A model generated the notes under the pieces. It ran no database searches and was not told the origin of the DNA. It saw only the letters and a program-made list of their open reading frames with translations. The translations under genes and the position numbers were made by a program. Positions 18,344 through 26,378 of a stretch of 64,000 bases of DNA are shown here, piece by piece. The first letter of the stretch is position 1. Every line of letters starts with the position of its first letter. This stretch comes from DATEDA01 sp963744255. Its GTDB lineage: Bacteria > Pseudomonadota > Gammaproteobacteria > Burkholderiales > SG8-39. Location of the stretch: NCBI GenBank assembly GCA_963744255.1, contig CAVUSZ010000023.1, positions 62,001 to 126,000 on the forward strand, read 5' to 3'.

Positions 18344-19336
18344 TCAGAACGCCGCCGCGATGCTCACCACCAGCAGCACCGCGAGCCACAGCACGAGCGC
18401 CCGCCAGATCAGACCGACGGCCGAGTCGAGGAACGGCGTGTCCGCCTCCTCGCCGAGGCCAAGCTCCGGTCGGTCCTCGACGCCGCCGCCGCGCGCGATC
18501 GGCGACCCAAGGCGCACGCCGAGCGCCCCGGCGCCGGCGGCGAGCACGATGCCGAGCAGTGGATCGGGCCAGCGCGCGGCCTGCGTCCGCCAGCAGTAGA
18601 TCGCGTCCTCGAAGTCGCCGACGATCGCGAACGACGCGGCGGTGAACCGCGCCGGGAGCCAGTCGAGCGCGTAGAACGCGCGGCGCGCAAACTCGCCGAA
18701 GCGTCCGGGCGGCTCGTCCTCCGCGCGGACCGCCTCCGCTTCCGCGTCCGCGCCGGCGAGCTCGAACATTGGACCAGGCTCGCCGGCGCGCGCCATCCGT
18801 CCCCAGCGGCGGCTCAAGAATAGCGCCGTGCGGTAGAGCACTGCGCCGCTCGGGCCCGGGAGCAGCACGAACCAGAACATCACCGCGAATACGTGCCGGT
18901 GCGAGACGGTGAATGCGCCCTCGATCGCCAGCCGCGCGACCTCGGACGCCGATAGCACGTCGCACGGATGGCCGCGCCATTCGCCGAGCGCGCGGCGTGC
19001 CTCGACGAGATCGCCCTCCTTCAGGGCTTTGTGGACACGGGCGAGGTAGTGGGTGTGCTCGCGGAAACCCATCGTCAGGTACAGCAGGGCGACGTTGAAC
19101 ACGAGGCCGGCGAAGGGATTGAGCACGTAGAGGAGCGTGTACGCCGCCCAGGATGCGACGACGAGCGGCACTATCGCGAGCAGCCACGCCACCGTTCCCG
19201 GCTGCGCCTCGCCGGCATTGAACTGCCGCTCGAGATAGGCCGCGTAACCGATGACGGGCGAGAACACCGCGCGTCGGTCGACGAGCGGCCGCCACTGCTC
19301 GAGAGCGAGCGCGAGAACGAGCGCGAGGAAACTCAT
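18344..19336 (-). CDS. CobD/CbiB-family membrane protein
   Basis: This 330-residue polytopic protein with four or five hydrophobic segments resembles the CobD/CbiB family (adenosylcobinamide-phosphate synthase relatives), including ALDWLPARFTAASFAIVGDFEDA, which aligns with the conserved DW-x-P-R-h-T block. No other cobalamin gene is nearby. In betaproteobacteria such stand-alone members are common and may not make cobalamin. The start ATG 19336 lies only 8 bases after a perfect TATAAT, so the transcript may be nearly leaderless. Confidence 0.82.
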   Translation of the reverse strand: MSFLALVLALALEQWRPLVDRRAVFSPVIGYAAYLERQFNAGEAQPGTVAWLLAIVPLVVASWAAYTLLYVLNPFAGLVFNVALLYLTMGFREHTHYLARVHKALKEGDLVEARRALGEWRGHPCDVLSASEVARLAIEGAFTVSHRHVFAVMFWFVLLPGPSGAVLYRTALFLSRRWGRMARAGEPGPMFELAGADAEAEAVRAEDEPPGRFGEFARRAFYALDWLPARFTAASFAIVGDFEDAIYCWRTQAARWPDPLLGIVLAAGAGALGVRLGSPIARGGGVEDRPELGLGEEADTPFLDSAVGLIWRALVLWLAVLLVVSIAAAF

Positions 19337-19344
19337 CGGCTTCG

Positions 19345-19350
19345 ATTATA
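19345..19350 (-). promoter_or_regulatory. -10 element (TATAAT) for the CobD/CbiB-like gene
   Basis: A perfect TATAAT on the minus strand, followed by CGAAGCCG and then the ATG. Transcription would begin at or within a few bases of the start codon. Confidence 0.5.
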
Positions 19351-19451
19351 GGGGGGCGCTACCGCCGGGTCCGCGCCGCCGGCGCGGCGCACGTCTGTCA
19401 GGAACGCCTACTATCGCGCATGCTGTCGAAGACCAACGAGCGTCGCGGACC

Positions 19452-19607
19452 ATGACGGTTCAAGCCCCCGCGCCGCGTTCGTTGCCTCGCAAGTGGACGG
19501 GCGAGTACGTGCAACTGAACCAGGACGGCGCGTTCGATTTGCAGGCGACGCGCGTACGGGCGATGGACGCGCCGGATCCCGAATGCCCGCGCGTAACTGT
19601 GAAGTAG
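19452..19607 (+). CDS. Possible 51-residue hypothetical protein
   Basis: This short frame begins MTVQAPAPRSLPRKWTGEYV and ends ECPRVTVK. About 80 percent of codons end in G or C while second positions are balanced, as in real genes here. No clear ribosome-binding site is visible, and I do not recognise the family. It lies between two minus-strand genes (gap 19337-19624) and converges on the metallopeptidase. It may be a real small gene or a gene fragment. Confidence 0.4.
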   Translation: MTVQAPAPRSLPRKWTGEYVQLNQDGAFDLQATRVRAMDAPDPECPRVTVK

Positions 19608-19624
19608 CGCTGACCGCCGTGATC

Positions 19625-20485
19625 CTATAGCTGCGCGGCGGCGAACGCGTCGCAGACCTTGAGGTCGCCAGTGTCGAGCCCGCGGCGAAACCAGCGCACC
19701 CGCTGCTGTGCGCTGCCGTGGGTGAACGACTCGGGCGAGACGTAGCCGCGCGTGGCCATCTGGATGCGGTCGTCGCCGACCGCCGCCGCGGCGCCCAGAC
19801 CCTCCTCGATGTCGCCCGGCTCGAGGATGCGTCGCTTCTGGTTGGCCTGCGCCGCCCAGATCCCCGCAAAGCAGTCAGCCTGCAGCTCCATCCGGACCGC
19901 GAGCGCGTTCGCCTGCTGCTTGCCCGCGCGGCTCTGCATCGACTGGACGCGCTCGGCGATACCGAGCAGGTTCTGGACGTGGTGTCCGACCTCGTGCGCG
20001 ATCACGTAGGCCTGCGCGAAGTCGCCGGGGGCACGGAAGCGGTCCTGCAGGTCGCGGTAGAAGGCGAGGTCGATGTAGAGCTTCTGATCTGCAGGACAGT
20101 AGAACGGCCCGACGGCGGCCTGTGCGTAACCGCACGCCGACTGGACCGCCCCGGTGAACAGCACGAGCGTCGGCTTGCGGTAGGTGCGGCCGCCACGCGC
20201 GAAGATTTCGGTCCAGACCTCCTCGGTCGAGCCGAGCACCGCGGCGACGAAATCGGCCATCTTGTCGTCGCGGGACGGCGCCTTGGTCTCGACCGAAGGC
20301 TGCGGCCCCGGCGCGACACCGGGCGACAACCCGCCCTGGAGGATGATGCCCGGATCGACGCCGAGAAACATCGCGATCAGCGCGATCACGACGATTCCGA
20401 TGCCGCCCCCGACCACGCCGCGCCCCACCGACATGCCGCGACGGTCTTCGACGTTGGAGCTGCGCTGCTGGTCATCGATCCGCAT
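19625..20485 (-). CDS. ypfJ: Neutral zinc metallopeptidase (YpfJ-like)
   Basis: This 286-residue protein has one N-terminal membrane helix (VVGGGIGIVVIALIAMFLGV) and a periplasmic domain with HEVGHH and, downstream, MELQADCFAGIWA, the E-x-x-A-D third ligand. It matches the putative neutral zinc metallopeptidase family (YpfJ); the physiological substrate is unknown. The N-terminus MRIDDQQRSSNVEDRRG is the family's typical cytoplasmic leader. It ends TAG at 19625. Confidence 0.92.
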   Translation of the reverse strand: MRIDDQQRSSNVEDRRGMSVGRGVVGGGIGIVVIALIAMFLGVDPGIILQGGLSPGVAPGPQPSVETKAPSRDDKMADFVAAVLGSTEEVWTEIFARGGRTYRKPTLVLFTGAVQSACGYAQAAVGPFYCPADQKLYIDLAFYRDLQDRFRAPGDFAQAYVIAHEVGHHVQNLLGIAERVQSMQSRAGKQQANALAVRMELQADCFAGIWAAQANQKRRILEPGDIEEGLGAAAAVGDDRIQMATRGYVSPESFTHGSAQQRVRWFRRGLDTGDLKVCDAFAAAQL

Positions 20486-21123
20486 GGCGATCTCCTTCGC
20501 GATCGTGCCGTTGAAGTATAGCCAAAGTCATGTCCAGACCAGTGTCTGGTTGCAGTCCTCGCCGCGGTTCCCGCATCGACTGCGCTCGCCGCGCCACGGT
20601 CCGTGGCAGCAGTGCGCGCGAGCTTCCGGCTCGTCCGAGAGCGTGCTTTGGGCCCGGCACGGCGGTCGCACGAGCTGCGCACGAACCCGGCGCGCCACTG
20701 GCTCGAGGCTGCCGCTCCACCGCTTGTCGGCTGCACCGTGCAGCGCCGTCTCACGCACCCAAGATGCCGCAGCCCGGCGTCCGTGTCCGACGCGGGCGCT
20801 TCGCCGATGAGCGCGAGACGGTGGGCACGAGTAACTTTCCTCGCGGGCACCGAGATGACGGAAATGCTCATCGTCGGCGCGGCAATCCGGCCACGTATCC
20901 CTCCGGGGACGGCACGATCAGCGCGCGACCCCGATATCCTGGCCGCGCAGCAGCGAGTGGCCTTGCGCGCAAACGGGAGCGGGATGGACGGTTCGTGGCG
21001 GATGGACGGACACCCGGGTGGGCGGCGGCCACGGCGTCACGCTCTGGCGCCCAGTCGCCTCACGCTCGTCGATGCCGGCGGGCGGGAGACGGACGCAGTG
21101 CAGCTCGAGATTCGGGGTGCGCC
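20486..21123. other. 638-base stretch without a supported gene
   Basis: No intact gene is recognised on either strand. A plus-strand frame open from 20603 to 21145 (180 codons) has patchy coding character. Its last 30 codons (LAPSRLTLVDAGGRETDAV and on) show strong G/C third positions, but the middle is Arg/Pro/Gly-rich as in shadow frames. It overlaps the Nudix gene end by 22 bases. A 6-base-pair stem (CCAGAC/GTCTGG) lies at 20534-20549. This could be a decayed gene or long regulatory sequence. Confidence 0.4.
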
Positions 21124-21771
21124 CTATGCCGGGCGCGTGAGGTAAGCGTAGAAGTTCATCAGCATGCCCGCCGTCGCGCCCCAGATGTAGTAGGGTCCGT
21201 AGGGCATCGCGTAGTAGCGGCGCTCGCGGCCGTCGTGCATCAAGAGGTTCCGCTGATGGTTGACCGGGTCGAGGAGGAAGGCGAGCGGGACCTCGAACAC
21301 CTCGGCGACCTCGAAGGCGTCGAGCTTCAGTTCGAAGGGCGACGACACGAGGCCGACAACCGGTGTCACGCGATAGCCGGTGACCGTCGTGTAGTCAGTG
21401 AGGTGTCCAAGGATCTCGACGCACCCCGGCGCAAGGCCGATCTCCTCGGTTGTCTCGCGGAGTGCCGTCTCGCGCGGCGACGAATCGCCAGGCTCGGCGC
21501 GCCCGCCGGGGAAGCTGATCTGCCCGGCGTGATCGTGAAGATGCGACGTGCGCCGCGTGAACAGCACCGTCAGCGCGTCGTTGCGTCGCACCACCGGAAC
21601 GAGCACCGCGGCCGGACGGATCTCGCGATCGGCGCGAAAGAGATGGCCATCGCCGGTCGTGACCGGCACGACCGCGCGCGGCGCCACGAACTGCTCGCGG
21701 AGCCACTTTTCGGAGACTTGCTGCGGCGCTTCGACTAGCACGGGAGCCAAACGCTCTTTCGAGCATTCCAT
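21124..21771 (-). CDS. CoA pyrophosphatase (Nudix, NudL-like)
   Basis: This 215-residue hydrolase carries the CoA-pyrophosphatase signature LTVLFTRRTSHLHDHAGQIS preceding the Nudix box GGRAEPGDSSPRETALRETTEEIGL. It splits CoA and oxidised CoA into phosphopantetheine and 3',5'-ADP. The annotated ATG at 21771 sits inside a TAGAATG sequence that could be a -10 element; if so, translation would begin further in, for example at a GTG encoding V in PVLVEAP. The domain call is secure, the start less so. Confidence 0.9.
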   Translation of the reverse strand: MECSKERLAPVLVEAPQQVSEKWLREQFVAPRAVVPVTTGDGHLFRADREIRPAAVLVPVVRRNDALTVLFTRRTSHLHDHAGQISFPGGRAEPGDSSPRETALRETTEEIGLAPGCVEILGHLTDYTTVTGYRVTPVVGLVSSPFELKLDAFEVAEVFEVPLAFLLDPVNHQRNLLMHDGRERRYYAMPYGPYYIWGATAGMLMNFYAYLTRPA

Positions 21772-21876
21772 TCTACCCGCCGGACATACGCCGCCGAGCG
21801 GTGCCGTGCCGTGTCTCGTGAAAGAGTGCCGTGCCGCGCCATGGTCGTGGCGCGCGGACTCCTCGATGCCCTTCGC

Positions 21877-22305
21877 TTACTTCACGAGCGTGACGGGTTG
21901 CTCGGAGAGTTGCAGCACTTTCTGTGCGACCGAGCCGAGGAGCCCGCCGGTGAACGAGCCCAGGCCACGGCGCCCCATCACGATGTGGTCGCACGCCTTG
22001 TCCTTCGCGTACTCGCTGATCATCTGCCAGGGCGGGCCGACCAGCAGATGGTAGCTATAGGGCACAGCCCGTTCGTCGAGCCGCGCGCGCGCCCGCTCCA
22101 GCGCCTTCAGGCCGCGCTCGTGGTGGTAGTCGCGCAACGCCTCTCGCGCCACGAACGCGCTCACGTCGCCCGTCACCGGCCGCTGCACGTTGAGCAGGTG
22201 GAGGTCGATCGGCGTACCCAGCCGTTCGCGCAGCGCAATCACGTAATCGACCGCACGCAGCGCGTTGTCGGAGGCATCGGCGGCCAGCAGGATCCGGTTG
22301 AACAT
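21877..22305 (-). CDS. Universal stress protein, UspA family
   Basis: This 142-residue protein begins MFNRILLAADASDNALRAVD and carries the ATP-binding G-2x-G-9x-G-S/T pattern in MGRRGLGSFTGGLLGSVAQKV. It is a cytoplasmic nucleotide-binding stress factor. Its ATG shares one base with the TerC stop (TGATG), so the two are coupled. The 105 bases between its stop and the Nudix start contain a short repeated GTGCCGTGCCG. Confidence 0.92.
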   Translation of the reverse strand: MFNRILLAADASDNALRAVDYVIALRERLGTPIDLHLLNVQRPVTGDVSAFVAREALRDYHHERGLKALERARARLDERAVPYSYHLLVGPPWQMISEYAKDKACDHIVMGRRGLGSFTGGLLGSVAQKVLQLSEQPVTLVK

Positions 22306-23069
22306 CAGCCCCTCCGTTGCTTGGGTTGCCCGACGGATGCCTCCGCCGTCGCCGGCTGCGGGTCGCCCGCCGCCAGATCGTCCAGCACCACCGGCGCCTC
22401 CTCGTGGCGCTTCGCCAGCAGCTTGCCGACGGCGATCACGGCCACCGCGCCCGCCGCCGGCCCGGCGTAGTGCAGCCACCCGGCGTTGGCATCGATCCAG
22501 TCCTTCACCACCGGATCGGAAATCAACATCTCCCCCGCCACCCAGCCGAGCAGCGCCGCCCCGATCGTGATGATCACCGGGAAGCGCTCCATCAGCCCCA
22601 GCAGCAGCGTGCTGCCGAAGATCACCAGCGGTATCGAGATCCCCAGCCCCACGATCAGCAGCAGCAGGCTGCCCTTCGCCGCAGCCGCCACCGCAATCAC
22701 GTTGTCCAGGCTCATCACCAGATCGGCAATCAGGATCGTCTTGACCGCCGCAGCCATGCTGGCCCCCGCCTTGCCCCCGCCCTCCCCCTCGTGCTCGGGC
22801 ACCAGCAGCTTGATTGCAATCCAGAACAGCAGCACCGCCCCGACCAGCTTCAGCCACGGCAGCTTGAGCAGCTCCACCGCCACCACCGTGAGCACGATCC
22901 GCATCACCACCGCCGCCCCGCTGCCCCACAGCACCGCCTGCTTCTGCTGCTTCGGCGGCAGCGAGCGCGCCGCCAGCGCAATCACCACCGCATTGTCGCC
23001 AGACAGCACAATGTTGATGCCAATGATCTGCGCCAGCGCAATCCAGAATTCGGTGCTGTCAAGGGTCAT
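22305..23069 (-). CDS. TerC/YjbE-family integral membrane protein
   Basis: This 254-residue protein has about seven hydrophobic segments and the family acidic motifs NIVLSGDNAVVIAL and LVMSLDNVIAVAAAA. TerC/YjbE proteins are implicated in metal-ion (manganese, tellurite-related) homeostasis and co-translocational metalation of exported enzymes. The hydrophilic C-terminal 45 residues are unusual in being Ala/Asp-rich. It is coupled to the downstream universal stress protein by a TGATG overlap. Confidence 0.92.
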   Translation of the reverse strand: MTLDSTEFWIALAQIIGINIVLSGDNAVVIALAARSLPPKQQKQAVLWGSGAAVVMRIVLTVVAVELLKLPWLKLVGAVLLFWIAIKLLVPEHEGEGGGKAGASMAAAVKTILIADLVMSLDNVIAVAAAAKGSLLLLIVGLGISIPLVIFGSTLLLGLMERFPVIITIGAALLGWVAGEMLISDPVVKDWIDANAGWLHYAGPAAGAVAVIAVGKLLAKRHEEAPVVLDDLAAGDPQPATAEASVGQPKQRRG

Positions 23070-23393
23070 CCCGAGCTCCTGTCAGGCAATCGATAATCGC
23101 ACCGGCCTCCACCCTCCGGCGTGCACGGCGTGCCGTGCGGCATGTTAACCGAGGCTACGCAGCCGAGTCGTTCAGCCAGTGCCACTCGACCGGCATTCGC
23201 TGATAACGGCGACCAAAAAGAAAAGGGTAAAAAAAACCTCGCCGGTCGGCAAAGCTCTCAACGACTCGCGTAGCAGGCGGCAACGCGATCTCCGGAATGT
23301 CGAGCGATGTCGCGAGGCGATCGTCCCAACATCTGCCGGAGCAGCCGATCGAGCCGGTAGAATCGCGCGCTTTGGCTGGCGAGGGACCCGGGA
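23070..23393. other. Divergent intergenic region, 324 bases
   Basis: It separates the minus-strand terC gene from the plus-strand EamA permease. It contains an A-rich patch at 23215-23238 that is unusual in this GC-rich window, and a TAGAAT at 23359-23364. Short open frames exist on both strands, but none has recognisable content. Confidence 0.4.
23359..23364 (+). promoter_or_regulatory. Candidate -10 element (TAGAAT) for the EamA permease
   Basis: TAGAAT followed by CGCG lies 29 bases before the GTG start. No good -35 is visible. Confidence 0.4.
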
Positions 23394-24288
23394 GTGACCG
23401 CAACGGCCGCCGAACGCCGCAAGGGCATCGCGCTCATGATCGCAGCGGGTTTCTGCTGGAGCACCGGCGGCATCCTCGTCCGAAACACCGATCTCCGCGA
23501 TCCATGGGAGATCGTCGTCTGGCGCTCGGCGTTCATGGTGATCTTCGTTGCCGCGGTCCTCGCGATCCAGAACCGCGGCCGGGTACTCGCAAAGATCGTC
23601 CAGGCCGGGATGCCCGGCGTGTGGTCGGGCCTCGCGCTCGGGGCGACGTTCTTCTTCTTCATCCTGTCGATCACGCAGACGACCGTGGCGAACACGCTCG
23701 TGCTGATGAGCACCGGTCCGTTCTTCGCCGCGCTCGCCGGGCGCATCTTCCTCGGCGAGCGGGTCCCCGCGCGCACGTGGGTCGCGATAGCGGCCGCGCT
23801 CGCGGGCGTCGTGCTGATGTTCGCGGACAGCCTGGGCACGGGCCAGCCTCGCCGGCAACCTGCTTGCGCTTGGCGTCCCGATCGCGTTCACGCTCAACGT
23901 CGTGGTGCTCCGGCGGTACCGGGCGAGCGTGGACCTGGTCCCGTCGGTGCTGCTCGCCGGCGTCTTTTCGATCGTGGTCGCGGCACCGCTCGCGTGGCCG
24001 TTCGAGCCCACGACGCGCGACCTCGTCGTGCTCGGCGTGATGGGCGCGGCCCAGGTCGGCGCCGGCTGCGTCCTGATGACGATCGCGAGCCGCTATCTCG
24101 CCGCCGGCGAGATCGGGCTGCTCGCGCTCGCCGAGACGATCCTCGGACCGCTCTGGGTCTGGCTCGGCGTCGGCGAGCGGCCGACACCGCTCGCACTCGC
24201 CGGGGGCGCGATCGTGCTCGTCGCGCTGGCGGCAAATGCCGTCGCTGGTCGACGCAGCCGGACCGCCGTCGGTGCGACCGTGGCCTGA
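23394..24288 (+). CDS. EamA/DMT-family permease, frameshifted near 23843
   Basis: Two overlapping frames together give a normal ten-helix drug/metabolite transporter of about 297 residues. The first begins GTG 23394 (MTATAAERRKGIALMIAAGF) and runs through the first EamA repeat to ADSLGTG. The second resumes as SLAGNLLALGVPIAFTLNVVVLRRY and carries the second repeat to GRRSRTAVGATVA. One extra base in GGGCCAGCC around 23841-23844 joins them; deleting it restores one frame, and the total length is one base over a multiple of three. The substrate is unknown. It may be a pseudogene or a sequencing error. Confidence 0.85.
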
Positions 24289-24302
24289 GGGCCCGCAGGA
24301 CA

Positions 24303-25271
24303 CTATCGCAGCCGCGACTTGAACCGCTCGCAGGCTGAAACGAGGGCGGCCGAGATCCCCGGCTCCCACGCGGAGTGGCCGGCGTCGGGGATGATCTGGT
24401 ATTCGGCCTCGGGCCACGCCGCCGCGAGCTCGTGGGCCGACACCACCGGGCAGACGGCGTCGTAGCGACCCTGCACGATCACGCCCGGGATCCCGCGCAG
24501 CCGCTCCGCATTCGCGAGCAGCGCGTTCTCGGGCAGGAAGATGTGGTGCCTGAAGTAATGCGCCTCCATCCGCGCGAGACCCAGCGCGACGACGTCGCCG
24601 GCGAAGTAGTCGACCGTCTCCTGCGACGGGAGCAGCGTCGAACACGCGCCCTCGTACACGCTCCAAGAGCGCGCAGCCGGCATGTGCACCGCCGGGTCCG
24701 GATCGACGAGCCGCCGGTAGTAGTTGCCGAGCAGGTCAGCGCGCTCCGTCGGCGGCAGGAAACCGGCGAACCTCTCCCATGGCTCGGGGAAGATCGTGCG
24801 CAGTCCGTAGAGGAACCAGTCGATCTCGCTCGCGCGGCAGAGGAAGATCCCGCGCAGCACCAACCCGAGGCAGCGCTCCGGGTGCGCCTCGGCGTACGCG
24901 AGCGCGAGCGTCGAGCCCCAGGAGCCGCCGAATACGAGCCAGCGCTCGATGCCGAGCGATGCTCGCAGCAGCTCGAGATCCGCGATGAGATGCGGGGTCG
25001 TGTTCCCGCGAAGCTCGCCGAGCGGCGTCGAGCGCCCCGCCCCGCGCTGGTCGTAGACGACGATCCGGTACGCGGCCGGGTCGAAGAACCGCCGGTGCTT
25101 CGGCGTCGAACCGGACCCGGGGCCGCCATGGAGGAATACGGCCGGGATCCCGGTGGGATTCCCCGACGTCTCCCAGTACATCGTGTGGAGCGCATCAAGC
25201 GGCAACATCGCCGACGCGTAGGGTTCGATCTCCGGATAGAGCGCAGTGCGATCGGCGAGCCGGGTTTCCAA
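24303..25271 (-). CDS. pip: Proline iminopeptidase
   Basis: This 322-residue alpha/beta hydrolase removes N-terminal proline from peptides. It has the oxyanion HGGPGSGS, YDQRGAGRSTP, nucleophile elbow GGSWGS, and late Asp (GRYDAVCP) and His (DAGHSAWEPG) in order. This is the signature of prolyl aminopeptidases of the S33 family. The start is TTG at 25271 giving METRLADRTALYPEIEPY; the conserved block LYPEIEPY shows little is missing. It lies downstream of the quinone oxidoreductase in the same direction, 95 bases apart. Confidence 0.94.
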   Translation of the reverse strand: METRLADRTALYPEIEPYASAMLPLDALHTMYWETSGNPTGIPAVFLHGGPGSGSTPKHRRFFDPAAYRIVVYDQRGAGRSTPLGELRGNTTPHLIADLELLRASLGIERWLVFGGSWGSTLALAYAEAHPERCLGLVLRGIFLCRASEIDWFLYGLRTIFPEPWERFAGFLPPTERADLLGNYYRRLVDPDPAVHMPAARSWSVYEGACSTLLPSQETVDYFAGDVVALGLARMEAHYFRHHIFLPENALLANAERLRGIPGVIVQGRYDAVCPVVSAHELAAAWPEAEYQIIPDAGHSAWEPGISAALVSACERFKSRLR

Positions 25272-25366
25272 CTGGCGGAAGGGTTCGCGTTAGCTCGGAG
25301 GATCGCTAGGGGGATAAGATGGGAAGCGAAGGGTCCCCTCTTCCCCGGGCCGCTGAGTCGCCTCGC

Positions 25367-26341
25367 CTACGGAAGCAGGATAGTCGAACCGGTGGTCTTG
25401 CGCGCCTCGAGGTCGCGATGCGCATGTGCAGCGTCCTTGAGTGCATAGCGTTGGGCGATCTCGATCTTCACCTTGCCCGACTTCACGACCTCGAAGAGAT
25501 CGTTCGCGGTTGCGACGAGGTCCGCGCGCTTCGCCGTGTAGTGAACGAGCGTCGGTCGAGTCAGGAATAGCGAGCCTTTCGGGGCGAGAATCGCGGGCGA
25601 GATCGGATCGACCGGGCCGGACGCGTTGCCGAAGCTCACCATCATGCCGAGCGGTTGGAGGCAGTCGAGCGAGCCCATGAACGTGAGCTTGCCGACCGAA
25701 TCGTACACCACCGGCACGCCCTTCCCGCCCGTGATCTCCTTGACGCGCTCGACGAAGTTCTCGCGCGTGTAGACGACCGTGTGTTCGCACCCGTGCGCCT
25801 TCGCAAGCGTCGCCTTGGCGTCGGAGCCGACGGTGCCGATCACGGCCACCCCCAGCGCCTTCAGCCATTGGGAGGCGATCAACCCGACGCCGCCCGCCGC
25901 CGCGTGCCAGAGCAACGTCATCCCGGCCTCTACCTTGAATGTCCGCTTGATCAGGTATTGGGCGGTCATACCCTTCAACATCATGGCGGCGGCGGTCTCG
26001 AACGAGATCCCTTCCGGAATCGTCACGACCCGGTCGGCGGGGTAGAGCCGCACCTCCGCATAGGCGCCCGGCGCTCCTCCGGCGTATGCCACGCGGTCGC
26101 CGGGCTTGAGGTCGGTGACACCGGCGCCCACGGCCTCCACCACGCCCGCGCCTTCCGAGCCGATCCCGCTCGGCAGCGGCAGCGGGTACAGCCCGGAGCG
26201 GTGATACGTATCAAGATAGTTCACGCCGATTGCGTGGTGGCGCATCCGGACCTGGCCCGGAGCGGGATCGCCGACCTCGACATCTTCCCAGACGAGCACT
26301 TCGGGACCGCCGGTCTTGTGGAATCGAATCGCTTTGGGCAT
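25367..26341 (-). CDS. NADPH:quinone oxidoreductase (zinc-independent MDR)
   Basis: This 324-residue protein of the medium-chain dehydrogenase superfamily begins MPKAIRFHKTGGPEVL. The catalytic domain has VNYLDTYHRSGLYPLPLPS, and the nucleotide-binding motif AAAGGVGLIASQWLK is of the AxxGGVG type seen in Qor. It lacks the structural-zinc cysteines. It probably carries out one-electron quinone reduction or detoxification. ATG 26341. It is followed by pip and preceded by the FIST-PhaM pair on the same strand. Confidence 0.94.
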   Translation of the reverse strand: MPKAIRFHKTGGPEVLVWEDVEVGDPAPGQVRMRHHAIGVNYLDTYHRSGLYPLPLPSGIGSEGAGVVEAVGAGVTDLKPGDRVAYAGGAPGAYAEVRLYPADRVVTIPEGISFETAAAMMLKGMTAQYLIKRTFKVEAGMTLLWHAAAGGVGLIASQWLKALGVAVIGTVGSDAKATLAKAHGCEHTVVYTRENFVERVKEITGGKGVPVVYDSVGKLTFMGSLDCLQPLGMMVSFGNASGPVDPISPAILAPKGSLFLTRPTLVHYTAKRADLVATANDLFEVVKSGKVKIEIAQRYALKDAAHAHRDLEARKTTGSTILLP

Positions 26342-26378
26342 TGCAATCTCCTAGGAAAACCCGCGTCGGCGCGCGAGC

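Noticed and set aside
20534..20549. CCAGAC/GTCTGG stem as a terminator or operator
   Set aside because: The stem is only six base pairs, has no T-run, and lies on the upstream side of ypfJ with no clear partner.
23155..23403. 82-codon minus-strand frame and 72-codon plus-strand frame in the terC/EamA gap
   Set aside because: Neither has a ribosome-binding site, gene-like codon positions along its length or a recognisable family.
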